A DNA stretch of 40,027 nt from MGBC114844 sp910585855 (GTDB lineage Bacteria > Bacillota > Clostridia > Lachnospirales > Lachnospiraceae): contig CBFFYP010000039.1 in assembly GCA_965646165.1 (NCBI GenBank), forward strand, positions 1 through 40,027, given 5' to 3'. Below are positions 32,013 through 40,000 of this stretch, in pieces. Made by a program: the position numbers and the translations under genes. The notes under the pieces were generated by a model that worked only from the letters and a program-made list of their open reading frames with translations, had not been told where the DNA came from and did not search any database. How positions within the stretch are numbered: the first letter of the stretch is position 1; every line of letters starts with the position of its first letter.

Positions 32013-32304
32013 TTTAGAAAAGCGGAAGCAAAGTATTAAGTGGTTCTTTCTGAACTCTGGGTATCTGTATCATTCACAATTTGCCGAAAGTCTTTATATT
32101 AGCTTGGCAAAGCAAAATGAAATTAACAGGATTACCCAAACATCAGAAAGAACCATCATTACATATGAACGTCTTTTTTATATTGTACTTTTAGATTTTT
32201 TTGTTTTTATTTGTAACTATGAAAATAAAGAATATGATAAAATTATTGATTTTTATAATAATTATTATAAACTGAGATTAAATGAGTTTGATACAGGAGG
32301 TTAA
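31960..32304 (+). CDS. Uncharacterised AT-rich protein, start uncertain
   Basis: The open frame gives up to 114 residues, but its first 25 codons lie in the direct repeat and its terminator hairpin, so the real start is probably later or the gene is 5'-truncated by the repeat. The remaining part (WFFLNSGYLYHSQFAESLYISLAKQNEINRITQTSERTIITYERLFYIVLLDFFVFICNYENKEYD) has a hydrophobic helix (RLFYIVLLDFFVFI) and an acidic, Tyr/Asn-rich tail. It ends 5 nt before a good SD-driven membrane gene, so they are probably a pair. I recognise no family. Confidence 0.4.
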   Translation: MYKKKQKPHRCCICGVYFLEKRKQSIKWFFLNSGYLYHSQFAESLYISLAKQNEINRITQTSERTIITYERLFYIVLLDFFVFICNYENKEYDKIIDFYNNYYKLRLNEFDTGG

Positions 32305-32309
32305 TAATT

Positions 32310-32939
32310 TTGTTTGATTTTATTAAAATTAAAATTCCTATACCACTTTGGATATTGTTGTTAGTAGCTTTAATAGCAATAATAGTATTTATTATAAAAA
32401 AAGAAAATAAAGTGAAAAGGCAATATGGCTTTGATATAAATAAAGAGTATAGAAAATATAGTTCTATAGTAAGACGAAAAGATCAAAGTTATCTAGTTTG
32501 GAAAAATAATTTATTAAAACCTTATATGGGAATAAATAATAAAGATTTTTTTATAAATTTTATTAAATGGTTGGAGAGTTATAAACGTCGTGAAGAATAT
32601 TTGTTGAAAATTGCTGCTTCTTTTGTGTTACCACTAATAATCGTATTGTTTTCTCTTTTTCCGGCTATAGCTTCTCTTTCAATGAGTTCTTCTCAATGGC
32701 AAGATACTGTTCAGATTAGAATAGATTCTGAGTTGGATAAAACGCCTGTAGAATCATTACAAGAGAGTATGAATAAGGTTAAAATTATAGGTGTACAAGG
32801 TTATATTACGTTACTTATAGTATTATTTTTTATAGTAGTATATTTAATAATATTTTCTTTGTTAGCATACATAGGGTTAAAAAAAATAGATTTTTATAAT
32901 GATTGTCAGACGATAATTAGGGAAGCATTTCTTTTGTAA
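32310..32939 (+). CDS. Uncharacterised three-segment membrane protein
   Basis: The 209-residue protein (start TTG 32310 after ACAGGAGGTTAATAAT) has membrane helices at about 11-30 (PLWILLLVALIAIIVFII), 101-125 (AASFVLPLIIVLFSLFPAI) and 163-190 (YITLLIVLFFIVVYLIIFSLLAYIG), with a cytosolic basic region at 31-100 and a short loop between helices 2 and 3. Base composition is clearly more AT-rich than the phage. It follows the upstream gene by 5 nt and sits between direct repeats in the phage moron region. A superinfection-exclusion or defence role is possible, but only by location. Confidence 0.65.
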   Translation: MFDFIKIKIPIPLWILLLVALIAIIVFIIKKENKVKRQYGFDINKEYRKYSSIVRRKDQSYLVWKNNLLKPYMGINNKDFFINFIKWLESYKRREEYLLKIAASFVLPLIIVLFSLFPAIASLSMSSSQWQDTVQIRIDSELDKTPVESLQESMNKVKIIGVQGYITLLIVLFFIVVYLIIFSLLAYIGLKKIDFYNDCQTIIREAFLL

Positions 32940-33020
32940 ATGATAAATTTATTGTTTTTTATAAGTTGTAGTTTTATTGTTTTTTTCGGTAGGGTATAAT
33001 GAAGGCGGAGAAAGATTAAA

Positions 33021-33066
33021 AAATCCAGATATTCTTTTAAGTGATAGAATATCTGGATTTTTTCAT
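33021..33066 (+). terminator. Terminator after the AT-rich cassette
   Basis: AAATCCAGATATTC (33021-33034) and GAATATCTGGATTT (33047-33060) form a perfect 14-bp stem followed by TTTCATTTCTG. It can end transcripts on the plus strand. Confidence 0.8.
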
Positions 33067-33386
33067 TTCTGTAAATCTTTTTCTTATTATGCCTTAAATC
33101 GGGTTACCATCATTTCTATAGAACATATTTTCACAGGTACAGTAGGACTTCATCTGTGTCAATACCCTAAGTTAGACTGCTACTATTTCTACCCTAGCCT
33201 TTCACACCCTGCATAAATATTAGGTTTCCAGCTTCATTTTTCCGTGCAATTCACAGAATATTCTGATAACAAGGTTTTTACGGCTTGTTTTTAGGCTTGT
33301 AACAGTTTGTTCATACTTATAAAAGTATTGTATCAAATTATCATGAGAATTTCAATATAAATTTCCATGCAGATTTGTAGATTTTG
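33066..33386. other. 320-nt stretch without a recognisable gene
   Basis: I see only short frames without a plausible ribosome site, and no hairpin stronger than the neighbouring terminator. The sequence is AT-rich with C-rich patches near 33170-33200. It leads into the promoter of toxin 2. Confidence 0.5.
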
Positions 33387-33415
33387 TTGAAATATCTGTT
33401 AAGGCATGATAAAAT
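33387..33415 (+). promoter_or_regulatory. Promoter of type I toxin 2
   Basis: -35 TTGAAA (33387-33392), a 17-nt spacer and -10 TAAAAT (33410-33415). The leader is about 105 nt and contains alternating C-rich and G-rich blocks that can pair in several ways. Confidence 0.7.
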
Positions 33416-33450
33416 TACTTTAGGTTCTACCATTGATGGTAGGCGGTTCA

Positions 33451-33520
33451 CCCTCTCCGGAGGGACTGTGGCCCTCCGTTTACATAGAAACCTGAAAGGG
33501 AATCTAGGAAAGGAGGGCGA
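33451..33520 (+). promoter_or_regulatory. Toxin 2 leader with alternative SD-masking hairpins
   Basis: In order, the leader has CCCTC, GGAGGG, GGCCCTCC and finally the toxin SD GGAGGGC. The third block can pair with the second (SD free) or with the SD itself (GCCCTCC/GGAGGGC, SD masked), and the first with the second (CCCTCTCCGGAGGG). This is a set of mutually exclusive hairpins typical of type I toxin mRNAs that need processing or refolding for translation. Confidence 0.6.
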
Positions 33521-33526
33521 AGCCAT

Positions 33527-33625
33527 ATGGATATTTTAGGATTGATGGCAGTGTTGAGCTTCGGCTTGACCTGCTTTGGAATCGGATATACCCTTGGTAA
33601 GGATAGTAATAAAACACAGAAGTAG
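33527..33625 (+). CDS. Type I toxin, holin-like, second locus
   Basis: The 32-residue peptide starts MDILGLMAVLSFGLTCFGIG and ends YTLGKDSNKTQK: one membrane helix with the LMxxLSFG pattern and a charged tail, related in layout to the first toxin (LMLSFGILL). AAAGGAGGGC is 7 nt upstream and can be masked by the leader. The antisense RNA begins downstream on the opposite strand and reaches the toxin stop codon. The locus lies between the ~172-bp direct repeats together with the AT-rich cassette. Confidence 0.75.
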   Translation: MDILGLMAVLSFGLTCFGIGYTLGKDSNKTQK

Positions 33626-33736
33626 CCGCCCACCCGTGCAAAGGAAGCGGCTATAGCTGTAACTTAATAAATCGGGCGAACTGTCTATCGGTAGTTCCCA
33701 GAGGGTGTCTGTTACCAGCAGATGCCCTTTTTCTTT
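33610..33736 (-). ncRNA. Antisense RNA antitoxin 2
   Basis: Driven by a minus-strand promoter at 33743-33771, this RNA would start near 33736 and end at hairpin TAGCCGC/GCGGCTA (33623-33653), followed on this strand by CTTCTGTGTTTTATT. It overlaps the toxin 3' UTR and the last bases of the toxin frame. Confidence 0.62.
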
Positions 33737-33739
33737 ATT
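33702..33739 (+). terminator. Terminator of toxin 2 mRNA
   Basis: AGGGTGTCTG (33702-33711) pairs with CAGATGCCCT (33719-33728) with two wobbles, followed by TTTTTCTTTATT. Confidence 0.75.
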
Positions 33740-33742
33740 GCT

Positions 33743-33771
33743 ATTGTAGCATATGCTGTTTTGAAATGCAA
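33743..33771 (-). promoter_or_regulatory. Promoter of antisense RNA 2
   Basis: On the minus strand, -35 TTGCAT (33771-33766), a 17-nt spacer ending in TGC, and extended -10 TACAAT (33748-33743). The geometry is the same as at the first toxin-antitoxin locus. Confidence 0.72.
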
Positions 33772-33858
33772 GATTCTATGAAAATATTTTTGTACGTGTG
33801 ACTGTCCCTCTAAATATCCAAGGAATGTCCTTATACGATACCACAAACTAATGTTCTT

Positions 33859-34030
33859 AATGAAAAAGGATGTTATAAAGGGGAATAGTCTGATAATAGA
33901 AGTTTATAAGTGGGATACAAATAAAAGAAAATATAGGATAAACCAATAGTTATTAAGCCGAAACGACGGCGCAGGGAATTGTATAAAAAGAAACAAAAAC
34001 CCACAGGTGTTGTATCTGTGGGGTTTATTT
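33859..34030 (+). repeat. ~172-bp direct repeat, copy 2, with terminator hairpin
   Basis: This is the second copy of the element at 31838-32012. It contains the same short frame (VYKWDTNKRKYRINQ-stop; differences are conservative), the AAGCCG..CGACGGCGCAGGG block and hairpin CCCACAGGTGTTGTATCTGTGGG with TTTATTTATT. Changes that keep the amino acids similar suggest the parent sequence was protein-coding. Confidence 0.75.
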
Positions 34031-34074
34031 ATTATTAGATTATTCAAAAAAATAAATTTGTAAAAACATGCCCT

Positions 34075-34114
34075 TTTTTTGCATACCCTGCATGGGAGCA
34101 GGATATGCAAAAAA
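34075..34114. repeat. Inverted repeat with T- and A-tracts
   Basis: TTTTTTGCATA-CCCTGC pairs with GCAGG-A-TATGCAAAAAA around ATGGGA, an arm of about 17 nt with one mismatch or bulge. Because the T tract comes before and the A tract after the stem, it is not a normal terminator in either direction. It may be an end sequence or a protein-binding site near the prophage edge. Confidence 0.55.
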
Positions 34115-34215
34115 TTCTAGGTGTTTCCACAGAAGCCAAGACTTTCTAATCGTTTTCCGAAGTCGCAGGCAAAGGAAACAAGCAACCCACCTTTTGCTGT
34201 TAGTTGGATAACAGT
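34115..34215 (+). ncRNA. Possible 3' part of a structured RNA (6S-like?), candidate attachment region
   Basis: The stretch AGAAGCCAAGAC ... CCGAAGTCGCAGGCAAAGG AAACAAGCAACCCACCTTTTGCTGTTAG has no open frame, and its AAAGG ... CCTTT and CAG ... CTG pairs can fold together. Its GGAAACAAGC...CCACCTTT part reminds me of the 3' arm of clostridial 6S RNA, but no matching 5' arm is seen. If it is the end of a host RNA gene, it would be a natural attR. This is a weak call by resemblance. Confidence 0.2.
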
Positions 34216-34484
34216 AGAAATTATGTTTTATTACAGAATATTTTTAGAAAAGTTTGGATGATATTCTTTTTTGTTTTGAGGTTAAGAAACAGCCAGATTC
34301 GAAAAATTCCCTCCTCGTATGTTTGGAGCGATTTTTTATATTCTGTTTTTGCTTCTTTTACCTATTTTTTTGATGTTTTTTTTAGTAACATTTTGTTTGT
34401 TATCTTGCATTTCAACAACCTTATAATAATATTAATTTATTATCAAATTTGAAAAAATTTATTGAAAAATAAAATCTTTTCTGT
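34204..34484. other. AT-rich stretch without a supported gene
   Basis: A plus-strand frame at 34204-34452 is rich in F, I and L simply because of T-rich sequence and has no ribosome site. I see no conserved motif. It may be residual sequence of a lost insertion element between the prophage edge and the truncated kinase gene. Confidence 0.4.
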
Positions 34485-34527
34485 CGTCGTAGGCGGAAAC
34501 CCATTGCCTTTAGGCGGTGGGAGGAGC
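34485..34527. mobile_element. IS200/IS605-like right-end hairpin (remnant)
   Basis: GGAAA, then CCCATTGCC-TTTA-GGCGGTGGG (34500-34521), then AGGAGC is the form of IS200/IS605 right ends, which carry an imperfect hairpin with a TTTA loop. It abuts the truncated kinase gene, whose last codons (KAPPTA-stop) come from this sequence. No tnpA or tnpB remains in the 300 nt to its left. Confidence 0.45.
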
Positions 34528-34908
34528 TTTATAGACAATATTAAAGTCCAAATGATTCTCAGCGATCCTTTTCGAAGTTTGAGCCAGTTCTTCAATCGGT
34601 TTCCTTAATTTATTCCGATAAAAAAGAAAAATTGCCACACAGTTTCCTGCCATAGACGGTATCAGTACAGTATAAGTCTGTAAAAAATCACAAAATTCTG
34701 ATATAAAATGATCAGTCTGTGTCGTCTGATAAAAGCTGGGTCTTGGAATATTTGCTACATAATAATGCCCTTCCCTTTCTACTGCCTTAAAATATGCTTC
34801 TTTATCCACATAATGCCACCAGATTTGCATCCGTTCAGCAGCTTTGACAATAACTGCTGAGAGAAGAAAACTGCAAAATAAAGCAGCCATCATATAAAAA
34901 AGAATCAT
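34510..34908 (-). pseudogene. Truncated sensor histidine kinase (sensor and HAMP part only)
   Basis: The 132 remaining codons encode an N-terminal membrane helix (MILFYMMAALFCSFLLSAVIV), a short extracellular part, a second helix (VLIPSMAGNCVAIFLFYRNKL) and the start of a HAMP domain (RKPIEELAQTSKRIAENHLDFNIVY). The kinase core (HisKA and HATPase) is absent because the frame runs into an IS200/IS605-like end at about 34527. It follows a broken response regulator on the same strand, so it is the remains of a two-component system operon. Confidence 0.75.
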
Positions 34909-34927
34909 TTTTTTACAGAAAGATTTC

Positions 34928-35102
34928 TTATTTTATCCATTGGTATCCCATCCCCCATACGGTTTCAATATATTCTGTTTCTGTGCCGAACTTGACGTTT
35001 CAGATGTGCTGTAATTATTTCATACCTTTTTATTTCAAAATATTTTCTCAGCATTTTAAGAAGTTCAATGTCATCATCAATAATCAATATCTTATAAGCC
35101 AT
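34928..35102 (-). pseudogene. Response regulator remnant with large internal deletion
   Basis: The N-terminal receiver start MAYKILIIDDDIELLKMLRK is intact for about 32 residues, then jumps out of frame to the end of an OmpR-type winged helix (KFGTETEYIETVWGMGYQWIK-stop, ending 34928). About 170 residues, including the phospho-acceptor Asp, are missing. GAAGGGG precedes the start at 35102. Together with the cut-off kinase it shows decay of a two-component system beside the prophage. Confidence 0.8.
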
Positions 35103-35221
35103 TTTTATGCCCCTTCTTTTCTACAATTTGTCAATAACTATTTTTTGTCCGGTTTTAGAAATGATTATACTACGTAAATTTCAACAAATAAACAACAAAA
35201 ATTTTTTATATCTATCGCAAA

Positions 35222-37906
35222 TCAATGTGTTCCAAAAAACCAGTAATCTTCTAGAAAGTCATGATCTAAATCATAAAAAATAATATCTCCCTGTGACAAC
35301 GAATACTGCAGACCGTCTGAACCAGTCTTTGTTTTTTGAAAACCTTCTGTCTGCCACATATTGCAGCATCCATAAGATAAATTAGGAAGATTCCAATAGT
35401 CTAGATAACGTGTTGTTCCATTACATGCATAGATATGATAGTTGACTACAATATAGCCGTCAGACAGCCAAAAATCTGGTTTTAGATTAGAAAGAGGCAG
35501 AATAGTTCCAGCAGGGACAGCATACAGATGTAGAGGAAGAAAATCAGATGCACTCCATATCTGAACAGCATAACTTTGCTTAGATAATACACGGCAGGAA
35601 GCATCCAGTAAAAAAGAAGTTTGAATTGGCAGCAGATGAGAGTAGGTATTCTCAACCGTTTGACTGTAATAGAGATCGACAGGAAAGCGCAGACCGGTTT
35701 TTTTATTGATATAGTCATAGCTGCATAGAATTTCAATACAATCGTCTGAATCATAAAAATTTCCAATTGTAGTAACAGAAAAGCGATAGTGATAACCCAA
35801 ATAGAGAGTATCCCCAAAAGGATCAAGCGGGTTGCTGCCGGGTACAACGGGTAGTGTAAAGCGTTCCAAAATCGGTCGAGGTTTACCGTTTTGGTTATAT
35901 TTGCCGATATAATAACCATCTGTCTGATAAGTAATTGCTTCAGAAGTAGAAAAGATACCTTCCCAGCGGGGATAGTCATGCAGATCCGTCAGATGAAAGC
36001 CAAACAGTCTGCCCATAACAGCCACTTCTATCGTATCCGTTGCAAAATATTCAGAAAGACTATAATTGGCATAAGTGCCCTCTAGTTGTTCTGCAACCGG
36101 AACAGCAGAAAAATTAAGAGAACAGGTACGGATGAAAATAGTATAATTTCCTTCCTTTACTTCCACCGGAAGAGTAAACGAGGCTTCAGAATCAATTGAA
36201 ATCCACGTATTTTCTGTATAGATATGGTTGTCCTTTTCCACTTGAAACGGAAATTTTATCTGGTAGTCAAATACATATTTTTGATAGTCTTTAAAACCAT
36301 ATCCTTGAATAGGGCGATGCGTGCCTTCACAAGAAATAGAAACAGTAAAAGATTCTCCTAGAATCAGTGATGGTTTTGTAAGATCGGGTTTTACTTGCTG
36401 ATTGAATTGTCGGTTGTCTGTAATAGAAGCATCACAGATAACCGGGGTATGAACAGTTACTGTATTGGCATCACAGACAGAAAGGATTTCTTCGATTACA
36501 GGATCAGGAATACCAATTCCATGATAGTGAAGGGCTGCAGAGGAAGGATAATCCCCATTAGCAAAGGAATTGTCAATAAAAAACGGAGAATCCAAGAAAA
36601 AGAGCAGAGGCGGTTCAGAGGGAAGCATTGGTTTTTCTGTTTTTTCTTTTGTCCAGCGATCCGAAAGAATCGTTTGTCCGTCAATGGAAAGAAAATCATT
36701 TTTTACTAGAATAGCGCCTAAAGAATCCTCTGCTTCTTTAGAAAAATCTTCATGAGGGACAGAAGGACAGGAAGATCCGCCGTCTATTGTTCCGCCATCA
36801 AAAGAAAGAGAAGGAATCACAGGATTGATAAGGTGATCGGTTTCTTTATCAGAACATTCCATAAAAAATTCTGGCTGATAATAACTTGGTATGGATACAG
36901 AAGTATTTGGCAGAAGAGGATTGATAAAATCCATACTTTCTGCATAGTAGAGCTGAAAATCTCGAATTTGCCGATAGGAATAGGTTCGTTCGACAGTATA
37001 AAAATAAGAAATCGTTTCTGTATCGCTTTGTGAATCGCCTTCCTCGTCTGTCCAAGTAAGTTCATAGGTGACAGTAACCGGAACAGTGTAAAACCGATTG
37101 CCTGTAATCAGCTCTGTTGCTAAATGATAGCTGTAGGGAGTAGCAGAGCCTGTAAGAGAAAGTGCTTCACTGGTTGGTATTCCATCTTTTACATTAAATT
37201 CATCCGAATCAATAAAAGCAGACTGTTCAATACAAAGTCCATATTCATTGCAGTGAAAATATTGATGTTCAAATTCGGTATTTATAATTGGAACAGGGAT
37301 AAAACAGGAAACAGACTTATTAAAGTGAGTTGCCAAAGACAGCAAAGACTGCGTTCCCCAGTTTCTGGCGTTTTGAATTCCTTCTAAAGTATAGTAGACT
37401 TCTCCTTCTGCAAAACTTCCGTTTTGAGAAAGATGTCCCTGTGGAACACCGGAGTGGCAGACGGTCATAATGGCATCTAGATAGACTGTTTCTCCTTCTG
37501 TAGTGATGATATCAAGCCATTCCTGTGATACTTCTCCGATACGGGCAAGAATGATGCTGCGGGAAGTATAAGAATAGTGAAAACGATTATTTGGATTGTT
37601 TGGATCTGGTTTAGAACCAGCTTTGGTCAAAGGAATTGTAACACAAGTATTGTTCGGATCATCAATTGGAAGATTTTTTCTTTTGACAGTCCAGCCGATT
37701 GTCTGATAGGTAACAGAAGCCGTTGCAATTGAATCATAGGTACTTAAAATTAGATCCCCGTTTTCGTCAAATCGCAGGACTTCTTGGTAAAGATCGGAAA
37801 AATCAAAAGATTTCGTATCATTTGGTAAAAAGGAGAGAGTAAATAAAAAGAGTGATAAGAATAGAATAAGAAACTTTTTTAAATAATTATAATAGAATTG
37901 TTTCAA
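35222..37906 (-). CDS. Large secreted protein of unknown function (possibly DUF5704)
   Basis: The 894-residue protein starts at TTG 37906, selected by AAAGGAGG just upstream; an earlier in-frame ATG at 38035 has no such site. The signal peptide is clear (KKFLILFLSLFLFTLSF). The rest is beta-rich with many Thr, Ser, Tyr and Pro residues (YQTIGWTVKRKNLPIDDPNN; YTEGEVYYTLEGIQNARNWG-like segments; several VTYELTW-type strands), suggesting tandem immunoglobulin-like modules. No LPXTG or C-terminal membrane helix is seen. The opening part reminds me of DUF5704. A surface or polymer-binding role is plausible. It is transcribed away from the next lipoprotein gene. Confidence 0.6.
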   Translation of the reverse strand: MKQFYYNYLKKFLILFLSLFLFTLSFLPNDTKSFDFSDLYQEVLRFDENGDLILSTYDSIATASVTYQTIGWTVKRKNLPIDDPNNTCVTIPLTKAGSKPDPNNPNNRFHYSYTSRSIILARIGEVSQEWLDIITTEGETVYLDAIMTVCHSGVPQGHLSQNGSFAEGEVYYTLEGIQNARNWGTQSLLSLATHFNKSVSCFIPVPIINTEFEHQYFHCNEYGLCIEQSAFIDSDEFNVKDGIPTSEALSLTGSATPYSYHLATELITGNRFYTVPVTVTYELTWTDEEGDSQSDTETISYFYTVERTYSYRQIRDFQLYYAESMDFINPLLPNTSVSIPSYYQPEFFMECSDKETDHLINPVIPSLSFDGGTIDGGSSCPSVPHEDFSKEAEDSLGAILVKNDFLSIDGQTILSDRWTKEKTEKPMLPSEPPLLFFLDSPFFIDNSFANGDYPSSAALHYHGIGIPDPVIEEILSVCDANTVTVHTPVICDASITDNRQFNQQVKPDLTKPSLILGESFTVSISCEGTHRPIQGYGFKDYQKYVFDYQIKFPFQVEKDNHIYTENTWISIDSEASFTLPVEVKEGNYTIFIRTCSLNFSAVPVAEQLEGTYANYSLSEYFATDTIEVAVMGRLFGFHLTDLHDYPRWEGIFSTSEAITYQTDGYYIGKYNQNGKPRPILERFTLPVVPGSNPLDPFGDTLYLGYHYRFSVTTIGNFYDSDDCIEILCSYDYINKKTGLRFPVDLYYSQTVENTYSHLLPIQTSFLLDASCRVLSKQSYAVQIWSASDFLPLHLYAVPAGTILPLSNLKPDFWLSDGYIVVNYHIYACNGTTRYLDYWNLPNLSYGCCNMWQTEGFQKTKTGSDGLQYSLSQGDIIFYDLDHDFLEDYWFFGTH

Positions 37907-38107
37907 TAAGAACCTCCTTTGTTTAGAATAAACTTGATTTTTTGAGTGTGAATATAGAATTTCAGAAAAATCTACTCTATTCAGTATAGCAGAAAAGGTG
38001 TATAATAGCAATGAAAAGTAAATTATTTTTTGCATAGTAGTATATGGCTGGTAACAGTTCAGGGGGTTATCTGAACTGTTACTATGGCTGAAAAGAAGGA
38101 GGAATTT

Positions 38108-39916
38108 ATGACTCAGAGCGTAAAAAGAAAGAGATGGAGAAAAAGTCGAACCGTGTTATGTGCCGGTATGACAGCCGTTTTATTGCTGACAGGGTGTAAA
38201 GGCAAAGAGATGTCCCTTTCTCCGTCAGAACAGACAGAAACCAGTCAAAGCAGTCAGGCGAAACAGGAAAATTCATATTCGAAAAAGTTTCGGGAGATGA
38301 CAGATGAAATATTTCGGGAGGAATTAAAAGAGAGTACGATAAATTTGCACTATACACTGGCATATCCAGAGAATTATGGGATTGATGACTATGAAATTAC
38401 GTTTGGAGATTATAGTATGGAGTCCTATGAACAAGCTTATGAAGAGCAAAAGGAATTGCAAAAGAAGTTAGAGGAAATTAATCCGGCAAAGTTGGAGGGA
38501 GAAGCAAGTCTAACCTATAAGATCTTAAAAGATTATGTAGAAACAGAACTTTCCGTTCAAGATCTGACGCTTTATGGAGAGATTTTAAGTCCTACATTAG
38601 GGCTTCAGGCACAGCTTCCGGTTTTAATGGCAGAATATACATTTCGTACCGAACGGGATATAGAAGATTATCTTGGACTTTTGGAAAAAATGGACGAAAC
38701 CTATATGCAGATTATGGAAAGAGAGCGTCGAAAGTCAGAAAAAGGACTTTTTATGTCAGATCGAACGGCGGATGATATTATTCTTCAATGTCAGGAATTT
38801 ATTGAAAAACCGGAGGAAAATTATCTGATTTCTACATTTGACGAACGAGTGGATCGGTTTGAGGGGCTTTCTGCAGAACAAAAAGAGGCTTATAAGGCAA
38901 AGAATTTGGAATTGATAGAAAATGATGTAGTAAAGGCATATCAACTGGTTATTGAGGGGTTAGAGGAGTTAAAAGGAACAGGTGTAAATGATGCTGGATT
39001 ATTTTATTTTCCAGAGGGGATGCGTTATTATGAATATTTGGTGCGGACAGAAACCGGTTCGGCAGATACTGTTCGGCGGCTTCAGAGAAGAACGGTATAC
39101 TTTATATCGGATGTGCTGACTGAAATGGCTTCTGTAATGGAAGAAAATCCAGAATTATTAGATGATTATGATACTTATACTATGGCAGAGGGAACACCAG
39201 AAGAGATGTTGGAACGGCTTTCTAAAGAGATGTTGGAAGACTATCCAGAACCACCGGATACGGTTTATACAGTAAAATATGTAGATGATTCTTTAAAAGA
39301 ACATTTAAGCCCGGCATTTTATCTAACACCGCCGATAGATGATGCATTGGAAAATGTAATTTATATCAATCCGCTTTATATGGATGGAGGGATTTATACC
39401 ACTTTGGCACATGAAGGTTTTCCGGGGCATCTTTATCAGACCGTTTATACCAATGAAACCGAACCGTCACTTGTGCGGAATTTGTTAGGATATAGCGGAT
39501 ATACAGAGGGATGGGCAACTTATGTAGAATATGATACGTATGAAAAATTGGCGAAAGATCAGCCATTGGCAAAATTAAGTATGTTAGAGGATCAATTTTC
39601 ATTGGCACTTTGCTCCTATATTGATATGGGAGTAAATTATGAAGGCTGGACCAGACAGGATGTACAGGAATATTTGGAAAGTTTGGGACTTGGGGATGAT
39701 GAAACAACCGATTTTATTTTTTATACAGTTGTGCAGGAACCGGCAAATTATTTAAGCTATTTTATCGGATATCTGGAGTTTTTAAAGCTTCAGGATCAGG
39801 CACAGGGAACACTGGGCGAGCAGTTTTCTATGAAAGATTTTCACGATTTTATTTTAACGGTTGGACCAGCACCGTTTGATATTATTGAAGAAGAAATGGA
39901 GGCGTGGATGCAGTGA
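38108..39916 (+). CDS. DUF885 family lipoprotein (putative zinc metallopeptidase)
   Basis: The 602-residue protein begins with a lipoprotein signal peptide (KRKRWRKSRTVLCAGMTAVL, lipobox LLTGC with Cys30), so it is anchored outside the membrane. AAGGAGG selects ATG 38108 over 38084. The body fits DUF885: TTLAHEGFPGHLYQTVY near residue 435 carries the HExxxGH zinc-binding motif, followed by GYSGYTEGWATYVE (catalytic/third-ligand region), and a C-terminal AxTVGPAPFDIIEEEM-type end. Members are predicted metallopeptidases or carboxypeptidase-like enzymes. This is ordinary host sequence, not phage. Confidence 0.88.
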   Translation: MTQSVKRKRWRKSRTVLCAGMTAVLLLTGCKGKEMSLSPSEQTETSQSSQAKQENSYSKKFREMTDEIFREELKESTINLHYTLAYPENYGIDDYEITFGDYSMESYEQAYEEQKELQKKLEEINPAKLEGEASLTYKILKDYVETELSVQDLTLYGEILSPTLGLQAQLPVLMAEYTFRTERDIEDYLGLLEKMDETYMQIMERERRKSEKGLFMSDRTADDIILQCQEFIEKPEENYLISTFDERVDRFEGLSAEQKEAYKAKNLELIENDVVKAYQLVIEGLEELKGTGVNDAGLFYFPEGMRYYEYLVRTETGSADTVRRLQRRTVYFISDVLTEMASVMEENPELLDDYDTYTMAEGTPEEMLERLSKEMLEDYPEPPDTVYTVKYVDDSLKEHLSPAFYLTPPIDDALENVIYINPLYMDGGIYTTLAHEGFPGHLYQTVYTNETEPSLVRNLLGYSGYTEGWATYVEYDTYEKLAKDQPLAKLSMLEDQFSLALCSYIDMGVNYEGWTRQDVQEYLESLGLGDDETTDFIFYTVVQEPANYLSYFIGYLEFLKLQDQAQGTLGEQFSMKDFHDFILTVGPAPFDIIEEEMEAWMQ

Positions 39917-40000
39917 TTTTGGGCGAGGGACATTAGATTCGAAAGGGGACGCCAGATTCGAAAACGGTGGGCAGCCTGCTGTTCCGGTTTCCAAAAAGTA

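Noticed and set aside
31960..32035. CxxC motif (HRCCICG) at the start of the unknown AT-rich frame
   Set aside because: These codons are the terminator hairpin of the direct repeat; the second repeat copy shifts frame there, so it is unlikely to be a real zinc motif.
32977..33216. 79-codon plus-strand frame
   Set aside because: It reads straight through the perfect terminator hairpin at 33021-33060.
34204..34452. Plus-strand frame of 82 codons rich in Phe and Ile
   Set aside because: T-rich sequence produces such frames; there is no ribosome site or recognisable motif.
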